Assembly (NCBI GenBank): GCA_033032175.1
Contig: CM065312.1
Span: forward strand, 9,176,001 to 9,240,000
Direction: 5' to 3'
Length of the DNA stretch: 64,000 nt
Origin: Saturnia japonica
Lineage: Eukaryota > Arthropoda > Insecta > Lepidoptera > Saturniidae
The notes beneath the pieces are model-generated. The model did no database searches, was not told the origin of the DNA, and saw only the letters and a program-made list of their open reading frames with translations. Positions 46,991-59,062 of this stretch are shown here, piece after piece (within the stretch, counting starts at the first letter, position 1; every line of letters begins with the position of its first letter). Position numbers and translations under genes: made by a program.

Positions 46991-48559
46991 ATAGCTGAGT
47001 GTCCTTTAGTCTCAGTCCCATCACATGATTAGTAACTTCGCTACAAAAAGATTTTATATTTATATTACAAGAATTGATGTTTTAAAATCATTCATAACAC
47101 GTATTCTATATGTTATAACTCATAACTGCTTTTATATTTCCCCTTGTTTTTAACTTTGTTTTTATGCTTACTTTTCGTTTTAAGCCTCGTAGGCTGTTGT
47201 TATGTCCTACTATATTCTATTCATCGATGCGGAGAGTCACTAATCCCGGTATCTCAGATGGACTTCCTATTGCGCATGTGTGCCTTTTGACAGCACTGAC
47301 ATTCACAGGCACGCTTAGAAAATCACTACGAAGTAAAACACCCACAAAAACACCGCAAAATTTAATTGCAGAACAGAAGAAAGTATTATTCGACACCAGT
47401 GCACCACAAAACGTAAAAGCCTCTAATTTAGTTCTTTAAAATGAAATATTTAAAATGAAAATGACAGTGCCTGTTTACCTAATGTTTGTGTTGTAAATAC
47501 GCAAAGTCACCATACATAACTTGGTTAAATAGCTATAAAATTGTGATTATTATCATAGGACAAGTGATTTATCATAAGTGCAAAATAGACTGTGTGAAAT
47601 AATTGTACAAAAATATTTTTCAAAGACTCTCGACCATGAGTGTGTGCTGTGAGGATTTAATCAATTTCTTTTCATTAATACACTGTGTACTTTAGACTTT
47701 TGGTAACAAAACACTGATGGCTTAGCTTGTAAACTAAATAAAACGAATACATATCACTGTTGTGCCTGTAGAATATTTCCTATACTAAACCATTTTAACT
47801 TTAAAATCAAACATTATAAGGAATTTTTATATATTTCTGCAATAAAAAAATTACCTCAAGTGAGGTCAAGTTAACTGTCGTAATAACCTTTATTCGAGTG
47901 AATTTAATTTGGTAAGTATATATCGTATATATTTTGATGTATGTAGTTTTAAAACCGGCTTTAATTATTTCATGATAACAGACAATTTATTTTATTGTCA
48001 AGTTGCACCTTATTTTATTTGTAAAGTCTAATACTCCCAAGTATATCTAAATTAATACACATTTTTATAGGTATGGACAATTGTAAGGTATATAAATAGC
48101 GTTTATATACATATAAAAAGTAATGTATGTATAAGTAATACTGTAATAATATTTTAAGTACTTATACAGTGAAATTATACGAAATTAATCCAAATCATTT
48201 TAACATAATTGTTATTGTTACACTTGTATATCTTCTGCAAGGGCTATAGTAAATGTAGGCTGCTCTTATTCATTTTGTAGAGTTTAGTATTAAATTAAAT
48301 TTGTGAAACTATTAGCTATTTCGTTCTACATTTCTACGATAGATGTCATTGTTTTAAGGTTTTTTTTATGATATTGAGATTTTATTAAATTTGACTGAAA
48401 ATACATACTATAATTCATCATTATTCCTGGATATTACCGGTTAATAAAAATTATTAAATAAACTCGGCTTTTCTTAAAGGATTATAAAACCTAAAAATTT
48501 TAAATTGACATAATCGACCCCTAATATGTCTTCTGGATAATACCGGTTAATATTTTAAA
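46991..48559. other. No gene recognised
   Basis: AT-rich DNA without a recognised exon or element. A short palindrome (TTACCTCAAGTGAGGTCAA) lies near 47852. Confidence 0.4.
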
Positions 48560-49080
48560 CTAGCTGTGCCCGCGGCTGCGCTGACGTGGACTACAGAATG
48601 CCATCCATTGGGCACACGCACGAATTTTGTCCCCTATCACAGCTACTTTAAAAACAAAAATATTTATTGTGGGTGTTCCGTTGAAGATAGACATATACTC
48701 TTACTGACTTTTTGTAAGTCTTTTCAATGTCTACAATTATGTACTACATTAATTTGCTCTATCTCTTATGGTTTACTCAGCGTAAGTCATTTAAGCACCC
48801 GAACTGATTCACCATGCCCAGTTTTCCTTTATTTGCGCGGAACTCTAATTCTTTTTCTAAAATAAAAGTATCCTAAGTTACTCCTTATAAGATCAGCTAT
48901 CTGCCAGTGAATGTCCCGTCAAAATCGGTCCAACCGTTTCGGAGATTACACAGAACAAACAGACAGGCAGACACAAATTTAAAAAATGGGTTTTTTCTGT
49001 TATTTGTATCGTATATACTTTCATATGAATAAAGTAAAAAGCTGTTATTTTGAAATTACAAACAGACACTTCAATTTAAT
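48560..49080 (+). repeat. ACTAGCTGTGCCCG repeat, copy 1
   Basis: A 520-bp non-coding repeat that matches 60640-61155 from end to end in the same orientation. Shared runs include TTTATTGTGGGTG, GAAGATAGACATATA, ATTTAAGCACCCGAACTG and TTACAAACAGACACTTCAAT. Its head is ACTAGCTGTGCCCGCGGCTG. Confidence 0.85.
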
Positions 49081-50132
49081 AATTGTATGGATGATTTTAC
49101 TTGGATATTCCTCAAAGGGCTTTTGATTAATTGTGTTATGATTTGAATTAATATTAAATTAAAATGCCTGATAGAAAGTGGATGGGATTTTCTCAGAATT
49201 CAATTGTTCTAAAAAAGAGTGAGATATAGATATTAAATCTATACATTTCTACATTATCTCTAAATTGTATCAGCCTGTACTAAAACTAGATCGCACGAAA
49301 CACTAAACTGCCCAAAAATAATTCTCACATCGGTACGGTTGTTTAGGCTATGCGTTGATCCGTCAGTCAGTCGTTCAGGACAACGCATTTTATATGTATA
49401 GATACGCATGTATCACAGTAAACTGCTGAGTAATTGAAGTAGGTTAAATTTCTTGTGAACCGCATAAATTAAGGATCCGATTTAATTACTTAGATTCCTA
49501 AAATTAGTGCTAAAAACAGATCTTAAAACCTCGAAAGGTATATAACACGCCTGAAGTCGGGGTGCGGCTTGCGTGCGTAAGAACGCTATAGTTGGTGTTT
49601 ACCTCGCATGCCGTCTGTACTTAGTCCCCCATTCGACCAGTATAATACCTTTATAGAGTTTTCCATATTTTCTACACGGTTAAGCAATTATGGATATTGA
49701 CGTTCGTGTTTTTCTATATCCGAAGAAAAGCAATTTATAATAGGTTTAAGTAACATGTTAAATTCTTTTTATTCCAACCTCACATAACTCAGTTCAATTT
49801 CTTTCTAATGTCTACATTAGCTAATATTATCTCATTAAACATTTATAGAAAAAAGACGCGCAGAGTTCCTATAATTTTTTGTAAAAAAATAATATTTTTT
49901 ATGTCATTACTGTCATTAGTAATTTTTATTACACTCATTGTATATTTTATTTTATTTAGAAATACAAGATCATCTTACAGCTAACAAAATAACACATATA
50001 CAAGTAAATAAATTAAAGAAGGCCATTTAAAAGTTCACACAGACATGTAGTACTATAATTACATAAATTTAGTTGGTAAATTTAAATTAGAGTATTCTTG
50101 TTTGTTGATAAATATAGGGGAAATTCAGGGAT
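49081..50132. other. No gene recognised
   Basis: AT-rich DNA with no recognised element. Confidence 0.4.
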
Positions 50133-50211
50133 AGCGACGAGTTACTATGCAGTCACCATATATCCAATCATTAGTGCAGGTCAATAGTAAAGTCAATAGT
50201 AACTCGTCGCT
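50133..50211. repeat. Perfect 16-bp inverted repeat with 47-base spacer
   Basis: AGCGACGAGTTACTAT (50133-50148) and its exact complement (50196-50211) enclose 47 bases. The element as a whole would be only 79 bp; it could be a hairpin or a very short MITE relic. Confidence 0.9.
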
Positions 50212-50914
50212 TGTTAATAGTTTATAGCCACTAGTACGGCTTCAATTATCATTTCGATATGTATGATGTAACATATATAAACCGGTCCAAGTATAGAAAA
50301 AGTTATTGACAAATGTCCACGCCCATGATGAAACAACAATAAAATGACAAATATGGGTTATTATTTTCTGAAGTTGGTGCCACAGAAAAATGTAACGTTT
50401 ATACAATTAATTCAATGACTGATTTAATAGCGGGACCGGGCAAGTCGGTAAACGCATCGCACAATAGATCAATAGGTATGTACAACACGATTTCATTTCC
50501 TGCGCGTGCGCAGCGACCCATGTTCTGTGGACTAATATCCGGTGACAATTCGGTGTCCATTGATGCAATTTTGTAATTGAGGACGTATTGAAATCAACTT
50601 ACGATTTCACTTTTTAATTATAGTGCTCAATACAATAAAATAATAATAAATAAACATTAGATAATAAATAATAATAATATTCTATCCCATATATATACTA
50701 GCTGTTCCCGTGACTTCGTCCACGTGCTGTGTATTTCGTGAATGCAACCTAAACCTAAACAGCAACTTAATAAAAACCTCACTTCACTCCAATCTCACCC
50801 TACGGTATTTGAACCGTTTAAGATTTGATAATACTCAACTAAAATAATTTTAAATGGTAACCGATACCACAGTTTAACAATCATACCGATATTATCTAAA
50901 TGACATAAAGACTG

Positions 50915-51100
50915 ACTGTATGCTCAACTTCCTGGGTTCGTTTCTTAGGTCGTTCAAAGTGTTAATGGATTTTCCTATGAAATTCTCAGTAGTAGCTCGA
51001 AGTTTGGCTTTGTACAATTGTACCCGACTAATGGCAATAGACTCGCCCCCTATTACATGGAACCTAAAAACATACCCGGCAAAAAAAACCTATAGTCAAT
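50915..51100 (+). mobile_element. SINE, second copy, degraded
   Basis: It matches the body of the SINE at 18693 from the B-box-like CTGGGTTCGTTTC onward: CCTATGAAATTCTCAGTAG, TAGCTCGAAGTTTGGCTTTG, then CATACCCGGC. The A-box part is lost or unrecognisable. Confidence 0.8.
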
Positions 51101-51486
51101 CGAAAGTAATGCTTTAACGCGTTTTGAGTAAATAATATTATCAATATATTACATATCTAGTATTAAATTGAAAGAAATTTCACTTTAATCGCGCGTAAAG
51201 ATTATATACACATTTTGTTTCAATATAATAGTTTTTGTTTAGCATTTTAATAAAGACAACAATATAATATATATTAAATATTTTATTTATCATTAGATAT
51301 TTGTCATAGTTGCAATAACATGCATAATATTATATTGATCTTAAGATATGGGGTATTATCTCAATACCGTGTACATACGTGCAGACGCGCCATCCCGCGT
51401 CTCGCAAACCATTTGGAGGGTCGCGTTTACAGCGGTCAGCCTTTAGTTGAAAGCTAAATTTACCCACTAAGTGACCCCTATTTTTT

Positions 51487-51740
51487 AACCTACTTCAAAA
51501 AAAGAAGAACGGTTCTCAATTCGAATGTATTTTTTCGTTTATGAATAGATTTGGATGATTCTTTTTTTTTGTTGAAAAAGGGATACCTCAAGGGTCGTCC
51601 TATTTTAATTTCATTGGCATTAGACCTTCGACTTCGAAGATATACCAGGGAAATCCTAAAAATAATTGAAGTTGGTTTTCTTTTTTGTCCCGTTGGGTTA
51701 TTAAAAACCTTCAAGTATGTACATATAAAAAAGTACATAT
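51487..51740. repeat. Interspersed repeat with GGTTCTCAATTCG word
   Basis: ACCTACTTCAAAAAAAGAAG and GGTTCTCAATTCGAATGTAT open a type of repeat common in moths, which also includes an ATTTGGATGATTC-type word. The overlapping open frames on both strands show that it is non-coding. Confidence 0.5.
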
Positions 51741-52106
51741 AAATTTCCCGTAAAAGTTTGTTGCATTTTATTTTAAATCATTCTAAACAGATTCCAAATA
51801 CAATGTTTTAATTTAGTCAATTTTTTTGTGTAGATATTAAAATTGTATAAATTTCAATATATTATATTTGTGTTTTGTATATTTATACAACTACAATTAA
51901 TTAAGATTATATAAAAAAAATGTTATGAGATATCATTAGATATCTAATAAACTTAGATCAATAAATGTTTGTAATCAGTATAAAAAGCAACTAAACTTGT
52001 GCTTTGAATGAACATCGAAATTTATTTATTTATTTATTTTTTTTATTTATTTTTTATTAAATAAATTGTATAAATTTGGTACAAATAATCCATACTAATA
52101 TTATAA

Positions 52107-52937
52107 ACTAGCTGGTACCCGTGAATTCGTCTGCGTATTATTGGATATCACTGATATCACTATCTGTGTGCCAAATGTATTCTAAATCCGTTCAGCCGTT
52201 TTTGCGTGATTGAGTAACAAAGCTACAAACTTTCTGTTGATTATATTTATAGGATAACACTGGTTAAACTATAACTTTTATCGGGATAAAAAGTACCCTA
52301 TATGTTATTTCAGGTCATAGACTATCTATGTGCCAAATTTCATTGAGATATATTCAGCCGTTTTTGTATGATTGAGTAACAAACATCCAAACATACACAC
52401 TTTCACATTTATTATATTATTATTATTAGTAAGATGCGAAAGTAACTGTGTCTGTCTGTTACGTTTTCACGCCTAAACCACTAAACCAATTTTAATGAAT
52501 TTTGGTATAGAGATAGATTGGACCTTGGGAAAGGACATAGGGTACTTTTTGTAGCGAAAATAAAAGTTTAAGGGTAAAAAAATAGGAGATTAAAATATGT
52601 AAGAGGGAAATATCAGCTTCCATGACAACCGTTTTGTTGATTTGAAATGACAGTATATATTGTAAAACAAAGTAATTCTATAAGTTTAATTTTCATCATG
52701 TATACGGAAAACATACATCATAATATAATTGAGAGGCTATAAGAATTGTTAATAATGCATTAGAAATTGTACATTAGAATAATAGTTTCAACCGATTTTG
52801 ATGAAAACTGTACACGAGAAATACATGCCACTCCTCAATTGATACGGCATATGAATTGTCAACAATATGAGTAAATAAAGGGATTTAAATAATCATAGCG
52901 TAGTAAGAACCGCGTGCGGAGCCGCGGGCACACCGCT
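52107..52937. repeat. Two ACTAGCTG-type repeats joined tail to tail
   Basis: A + strand copy starts at 52107 (ACTAGCTGGTACCCGTGAAT) and runs to about 52437. It contains two related TCAGCCGTTTTTG words (near 52192 and 52358). A minus-strand copy begins at 52937 (CTAGCGGTGTGCCCGCGGCT) and runs down to about 52432. They meet near TAGTAAGATGCGAAAGTAAC. The minus copy matches 20150-20400. Confidence 0.75.
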
Positions 52938-53661
52938 AGCTTATTATATTTTATTAACATGTACGAAGTTGTGGCCGTTTGTTATTAAAATATATTAAGT
53001 ATCGTACCTACCTTGGTGTACATAGGAATATGTAGCTACTAAAAAGGGCGTGTTAATAATTAATTCATAAGATTTATGACTGAAAATATGATATTGTTAT
53101 AATATGAAATAGTTGCGTGTTGTTATACTGAAAAAATGTAGGGTTTTGCGTGTGACACGCATTTCAATACCCATTGTCGTGTGCAGACTTAACATCAATA
53201 TAGCTTTGGAATATTATTTTAGAAAAGAAAAATCATAAATGCTGTTATTTATATATAGATATATTAAAACTCTCTAGATTAGCTTATTCTACTAAGTAAA
53301 CGTAACTCCATTACATAATAATAATATCACATTACTTTCTTAATAGGAGGAATTATTCAGTAAAAGGTAAAAAAACTCGCATTTCCCCTAAGTATTTATT
53401 AGGTGCGGTTACACTGCTGATCTTCTTTCGGATTTACTGTTTACTCCCTCGGTGATAAAATCGTATCTTTAGCAAAGGGACCTGCTGACATAAATGCAGT
53501 TAGTTTAAGCTCAGTTATAATAAGCGTTAGATTTAATGAAAAATATCCAGTTACTTATTTGCTATACAAATGTTTATCAGATATTCAAAGTAGCATAATA
53601 CGGTACAAAATTGGTAAAAATTAGTATTTCGTTGCTGTGTTTATAGATTATAATATATAAC

Positions 53662-53995
53662 TAGCTGAACTGTGTGAATATTTTGCACATTATAGAATGT
53701 GAATGTGTGCATGTTAGTAAAACAGGTTGTTAACAGATGGCGCCCACTACATGTTGCTTGAATATATTTACATTAGAAATAGTACACCTTTGAGAATTAA
53801 TATACAGAGGCATGAATGCAATTCAATAGGATTTTTTAAATAAATTTTTTGACGAAAACAATACCTATTTTAAAGTATATTAGTCAATAGCCTGGAATTT
53901 GTTAAATAATGTTTGAATCATTAATTTTGATGAAGAATTAACAGACATATCATGGCGTTGCCAGGAGAAAACACCTTTGAGATATAATATATATA
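53662..53995 (+). repeat. ACTAGCTG repeat, GTTGCCAGGA-tail type, second copy
   Basis: Head ACTAGCTGAACTGTGTGAAT and tail GATGAAGAATTAACAGACAT followed by GGCGTTGCCAGGAGAAAACA. The tail matches that of 35036-35255. Confidence 0.75.
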
Positions 53996-54004
53996 GATAT
54001 ATTA

Positions 54005-54552
54005 TTATATACTGATATTATAAAGCTGAAGAGTTTGTTTATTTGGTTAAACGCGCTAATCAGAACCACTGGTTCGAATGGAAAAAATGTTGTAATGTTG
54101 GATAGCCCATTTGTCGAGGAAGGCTACAGGCTATATAACATCACACTACGTCTAATAGGAGCGGAGCATCAATGAAAAACGTTACAAAAACGGGGGAATT
54201 TATTCCTTTTGAGAGCTTCCACTGCGTGCGCTGTATGAATAGTTAAAGTTACGCAACAATCGTGTGACAAAATTGTTTCTCTTAAAAAGTTCTAAAAAAA
54301 AGTCCGCATTAGCATACGGCTATCTTTTAAGGTTTACTCTATATGACCTTTTTTATGGCAATAAAATTAGTTCTAAAATAATTAATTATTTGCGAAGGGG
54401 TTTTTATATACATGGTATTAATACTTTTTGAAATAAATACGTTATTCATCATAAGTAGTTTTGAACAAAATTGCCCTTTACAGTAATTGATTTAAGTATT
54501 GCGAGCGCAGTTTTATTATGCAGAATAATGTGGGAGGCGGGCGGTACCTATA
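54005..54552 (-). repeat. ACTAGCTG long repeat, 3' part of a copy split by a hAT element
   Basis: In reverse complement this matches 21110-21715 over its whole length (for example CATTTTTTCCATTCGAACCA versus the + copy, and AAACTCTTCAGCTTTATAAT). The missing 5' part is at 59880-59944, on the far side of the hAT. The original repeat was thus cut at about its position 60-110. Confidence 0.85.
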
Positions 54553-54716
54553 ATACAGTCAGTGTTGCCAAGTCAATGGAACAATAATAATAACAACAAT
54601 AAATGGCTAAACACTTTAGTAAAGTTGCTAGAATGTTTAAATTTTCGTATCCTAAAAAGTGGCTAAAAGTGGCCAAAAAAATGGGTTAAAACAAACACAA
54701 CTTTGAGACGCTTTAT

Positions 54717-55750
54717 TTAGTCATATAATGTTAAATCAGCAGAAAATTCATTTGTTGTTGATGGTACTGGTTCTGTAGAACCCAGAAAAGAATAATTTTC
54801 TTGTTTCCCGATTTGATTCAAAACTTCCTCGGGTAATTGGTACGAAGCACAAAACTGCTTGTTTTTTTAAATAATTTTTTATTCTTAGTGAAGAATAGTG
54901 GTAGTTGTGATGATTGTAATGAATTTTCAAACGTATACCCCAGATAGGCTATAGTGGATTGACATCGTCATGATGCACAGGTTCTTTTAGATAATTTTTA
55001 TGTGTTGGTTTCAGTACTCTTGTGCTTAGAGACTGTAAAAGTGATGCTAATGTATTTAGTAACTTTAAGGGGTTTGAGTCCTCGCCTTCAAAACTTTTGA
55101 TGACTGTTTGAACCTCGCTCAGAATACTTTTTATAAATATTAAGTATATGTGCGTTGATTCATCGTTGAACGTGTTATTTATTAGTTCAGCAGAATAACA
55201 ATTCTCTTTCGTTCTAGCAAAGTTGAAATTAATCTTTAGTTCCTCACACAGAGCAAGTATTTTGTTTATGGCTGGTTCAACGGAGAGCCACCGTGTGTCA
55301 CATATTTTTGTGATTTTCAAAGGCTCTTCTCCACAGTTTATGAGCCTATATTTCACCGTACTCCTCCCTACGTTTTGGTGAAATCGAGAACTATTTGTAG
55401 ATTTCACGTACAAAGAATTCTATAATGCGAGGTAAAGTGTTTTCAGACGCATGAGATACCGCCACTTGTAGAGAGTGACAAACACATCTAATTAACACAA
55501 GGATTTCGGGCCAATAATCCCTTTTCAAAATGCATGCACTCCATTAATTGGATAGGCTAATGTAAACTGATGCGTTATCAGTCCCAATGCCTACCATATT
55601 TTCCAACTGCATATTGTAATCCTGTAAACACGTTACTAAGCTGTCAACTATGCCGCGTGCGTCAGATGTTTTGATGTGCACTAAAGCTAGAAAAGAACTA
55701 ATTATATCATTCTGGCTATTACTTTTTTTTAACTTGGAGAAACCCGTCAT
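54717..55750 (-). pseudogene. hAT transposase, C-terminal half
   Basis: This continues the chain after the R1 insertion. It reads SSFLALVHIKTSDARGIVDS, then LENMVGIGTDNASV with the second catalytic Asp (55560-55620). After a gap with a frameshift come ICDTRWLSVEPAINKILALC (near 55270), a motif diagnostic of hAT proteins, and the helical segment to 54949. The end reads LPEEVLNQIGKQENYSFLGS and stops at 54717. The usual dimerisation motif (CERSFS) is not visible. At least two frameshifts or stops are present. Confidence 0.82.
55708..55723. repeat. Left copy of the 16-bp target duplication of the half-LINE
   Basis: Identical to 58554-58569. On the minus strand it encodes the SNSQN part of the hAT transposase. 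That is why the protein pieces on both sides end or begin with the same residues. Confidence 0.95.
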
Positions 55751-55854
55751 GGGTACACACCCACCCGGGGGAGGACGAGTGGTTATGTGAGACTCTTACT
55801 TACTAAAACTCCACGGTGTATCTCAGTCGCCTTAGAGGGGCGACGTGGGCTCGC

Positions 55855-56045
55855 GGTTGCATTCAACCACGAACCCCGCCCCCCTCTCTTTGACGGAGAG
55901 GGGCGTTTCTGGACTATAAACTGCCACGGAGCCACCCAGGTCCCCAGCCTATTTATTCTGGGCCAGAACGTGGTATGGCTCCGCGGCAACCGCAACATTG
56001 ATATTCCACTTCGCCACTGCCTGAACAAAGAGATCCTGTGCAGTG
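55855..56045 (-). pseudogene. ORF2 start (endonuclease N-terminus) of the half-LINE
   Basis: The frame reads AQDLFVQAVAKWNINVAVAA, then EPYHVLAQNK, a TAG stop and AGDLGGSVAVYSPETPL. The EPY motif with its catalytic Glu marks the apurinic-type endonuclease of R1-type ORF2. The TAG replaces an expected Trp codon. The domain stops near 55855 and joins the 3' leader. The GDLN and SDH motifs and all later domains are missing. Confidence 0.85.
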
Positions 56046-56111
56046 GCGGAGTGGTTTAAATTTCCTTGAAGGTAGCTACCATGGGTGTACTCCATTAAGA
56101 ATCCATAGCAG

Positions 56112-58196
56112 CTACCTCAGGCCTAGGGCCACCCACTCCCGGTGCAGCCATCCTCTGCACCCCCCTCTTGACAGGAGGGGGCTTACACTCCCTTCCCCCC
56201 ATCTGATGCACTGAGGGCCTCCCCCATCAGCGCACACTGCGCAGCGTAGGACACTGGCCCTACAGTCCACCGCCATGTGCACCGCTTCCCCGCACCGGAA
56301 GCAAAGCAGCCCTCTCTTCACGTCCGACGGGCATAACGCGCGTGTGTGGGCCAAGCCCATGTATTTATAACAACGCATGGGCTTGTCCTCCATTACCTGC
56401 ACCTGGGCAGAACTCCACCCCACAAGTAGGCGGCCGGCCTCGACTAACACCTTGGCCGCGGCGAGGTGGACGGTCATATGCAGCACATATGCACCCCTCC
56501 CGTATGGGCGCATTTCGCCAGCCCTAATTTCGGCTGGCTCGCACCCACCCTTCCTCGCCGTGGTCGCAACAACTTCTTCCTTCTCCACGATATCGTCGAG
56601 ACCGACCAACCTCAGGTCCACCTTCTTCGTGGGTCTCGTCACCGTAGCGACGTCTTCTAGGGCCCTCTTTAGTTTGACGGCCAGAGCGTCCGCCCGTTCC
56701 CCTCCCAGAACACCAGGGATCTTAATATCCCGGGAGCCCGTAGCAGATTCCCGGGTTGTCAACTTCAGGATCCCCAGCTCCGGCAGATCAATGCTCTCCT
56801 TTGCTTTGACCAGGGCCACCCTATGGGTCATCCCCTTGCTCAAAGCCTCAGGCTGCAGTGTGATTACCACCGCAGCCGCCTTAGGAGACGAGGGGAGCTT
56901 GGCCTTAGGCTTGGCCCCGGTAACCTTCTGCAGCGTAGGAGCGCCTGCTCTCGCAACTACTGCCTGAGCAGCGACAGCCTTCTTACGTCGACGCCGGACC
57001 ACCGTTGTCCACGCTGCCTCAGCTCCAGTTGAGGCCTGCGCGGTGGTCGAGGCTGGGAGCGCTTCCCACTCCATGCTCAACGGTGTTGGAGTTGCCACGC
57101 TCACCCCCTCAGATCTTGCCCGGGACACAGACCGGGGTCTTTTCGCTCCCGCCGGTACAGACTCGGTACTGCGGCCAGCAGAGCTCGCAGGCCCGGGTCC
57201 AGCGCCCAGTCTTGGTTTTTTCCCCACCGCAGGCCTTTTATCGGCCGCTAAAGGCGGGTGGATAACCTTTTTGGGCAGGAGCCGGCCATCCACCTCCAAA
57301 CTGTCGAACCGTGCATCCATTATCTCCCCGACAGTGGAACGGATGGACCGCTACAGCCCACTCACCGCATCCGCCAATGCCTTCTCCCAACCCTGGGGAG
57401 GCACCTCAGCTTGTACTGGTCGAGAAGGAGGAGGAGGAGGCGGCATAATCAGTCGTGTGCCGGCCTCTTTTCGCCACGCGAGGACCTCCTTCTTTAGGTC
57501 CTCGACCTGCCGACGGAGAACCCTCTTTTCCTTATCAAGGCGAGCCGTCTCCTCGTTAGTAGAGCGCTCCAGAAGCGCCTCCACCACTTCCTTTAGAGTA
57601 TTTGCCGCACCTTTGAGGGACTTAATACAAGTCCTCTTTAGATTTCCCGAGATGCGGCAAACCTCAAGGATAGTGGCCACCCCGCTTTCCGTACGGGCTC
57701 TTAACGTTTCTGAGTCAAGCGACTCCACGTTAGTGTACCCCACAGCACCACTCCTGTCCTCTACCAAAACCGCCTCGTCATCAACGTCCCCACCAACGCT
57801 CTTCTCTTTAAGAAAGGCCTTTTGGACGACTGCCTGGGAATCTGACTCATTCAAAAATTGTGAGTTATAAGTCGTCCCTCCTGCCATAACTGGGCGTCCA
57901 GTGCTCTTAGAGCGGCCCGATCCACGAAGTGCCCCTTTTTGGGACGTCGTTATCTTTGCGGCAACAACTGGCCTCTGGCCTACGTTAAGCGGCTCGCCAG
58001 TCCGCTTCTTACCTCTCCCACTCACGCCCTCCCTATCAACATCACTTATCCTACTTAGCCTAATGTTTAAGATTTTTGGGTTAGAATCATTCATTTTTAG
58101 TCCCACGAGTATGGGGAAAAAAAGGTCCACCCAGGCAGTAAGCAGAGAGTCGGCCGGTTCTCTGACGGGGTAGTGACTGATCAACCCATCAGCCAT
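56112..58196 (-). pseudogene. R1-type ORF1 (gag-like nucleic-acid-binding protein), one in-frame stop
   Basis: ORF1 protein of R1-type LINEs coats the element RNA. The frame from 58196 to 56112 is continuous apart from one TAG at 57351-57353, about 694 codons; the real start may be the Met at 58094. Near residues 215-260 there is a coiled-coil stretch rich in Glu, Leu and Lys (EETARLDKEKRVLRRQVEDL), followed by a seven-proline run. The C-terminal half has a conserved Ala-Val-rich domain and three Cys-rich knuckles near 56380-56230. The first has lost its second Cys (CYKY), the second is a good C-x2-C-x4-H-x4-C (CFRCGEAVHMAVDC), and the third lacks its His. No frameshift was seen. Confidence 0.88.
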
Positions 58197-58553
58197 GCAT
58201 CCTTTTGCGGTGCGCCGCCGCTTAGGATTGGGGTAATTTTTTTATAAAGGTTTTCTTCCTCGCGGTCCGGGCGGTTAAGCCAAGACCCTCGGTCCCATAC
58301 GAAGCCTTCAGACGTGACCACGACACTTCGATGGGATTACGAGAACGGCGGTTGTAAGTAAGGTAAAATACCCCACTTACCTGTCTGACGGCAGTGCTAG
58401 TGCACATCAGACCCACCTACGCCACGTCTGTTGGCTCCCTCTGATACTCAGAGGGATGCCAGACGAAGCCCCTCTCGTCAGTTATCAGCCACCGACCGTG
58501 AAGCGGTCGACGTTGCCCGGGACACACCACGTGGAGGTTCCTGACTCGTGCCC
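58197..58553 (-). promoter_or_regulatory. 5' leader of the R1-type element (internal promoter region)
   Basis: R1-type LINEs carry their promoter in this leader. About 210 bases (58296-58505) are shared with the fragment at 15944-16155. The outermost part, about 50 bases to 58553, is unique to this copy. A small frame (58222-58416) lies here and recurs in the other copy, but it is not conserved enough to call a gene. Confidence 0.65.
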
Positions 58554-58569
58554 CATTCTGGCTATTACT
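58554..58569. repeat. Right copy of the 16-bp target duplication
   Basis: Identical to 55708-55723; marks the 5' end of the half-LINE. Confidence 0.95.
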
Positions 58570-58847
58570 GAAGTAACGTATGACAACCCCAATGTACTTA
58601 GATACACTAATGTCTGTAGACTCGTCAATGATTATGCTGTATTTTTGCTGGTCGATATCGGCTAGCAATAAATTTCGAAAGTGCGGTGCCAGAGCATAGT
58701 TAATAGTTTCTGTACACTTTGTCCAGTGAAGTTCAAATTCGTGGCGGCTTCGGAATCCTTAAAACAATTTTACAAGCTTCGCTTAAATGATCTACACTCA
58801 GTATAGCACTGTGTTCAGCGATGTATAGGCATAAAGTTCCTTCAGCT

Positions 58848-59062
58848 ACAAGTGAAGTCAAGGATGGTCATGGTAACTTGGGTTGAAAAGGCAAAGTTTA
58901 TTAACATGAAAATAATAGAGATTTTATCATTCCACTACTCGCGATTTCGTCCGCACAAGTGAAGTCAAGGATGGTCATGGTAACTTGGGTTGAAAAGGCA
59001 AAGGTTTATTAACATGAAAATAATAGAGATTTTATCATTCCACTACTCGCGATTTCGTCCGC
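58848..59062. repeat. 107-bp tandem duplication
   Basis: Two copies (58848-58954 and 58955-59062) differ by a single extra G in the second. The unit joins a piece of the hAT gene (ACAAGTGAAGTCAAGGATGG) to the head of a small repeat (CACTACTCGCGATTTCGTCC). The duplication therefore happened after that repeat had inserted. Confidence 0.92.

Larger units (their letters stand above)
55724..58553 (-). mobile_element. R1-type half-LINE: leader, ORF1, endonuclease start and 3' end, flanked by 16-bp duplication
   Basis: The insertion is bounded by a perfect 16-bp target duplication (CATTCTGGCTATTACT at 55708-55723 and 58554-58569). It ends in an A tail (T run 55724-55731). From its 5' end it has a leader of about 350 bases, ORF1 (58196-56112), the first 60 or so codons of ORF2, then directly the last 130-150 bases of 3' leader. 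That 3' leader is shared with the R1-type copy at 5885. The rest of ORF2, including the whole reverse transcriptase, is absent. Both ends are therefore intact while the middle is deleted. It sits in a hAT transposase gene. Confidence 0.92.

Noticed and set aside
56342..57870. Long + strand frames across ORF1 of the half-LINE, one of 275 codons
   Set aside because: Antisense shadows of ORF1; composition is Ser/Pro/Arg-rich and no motif is seen.
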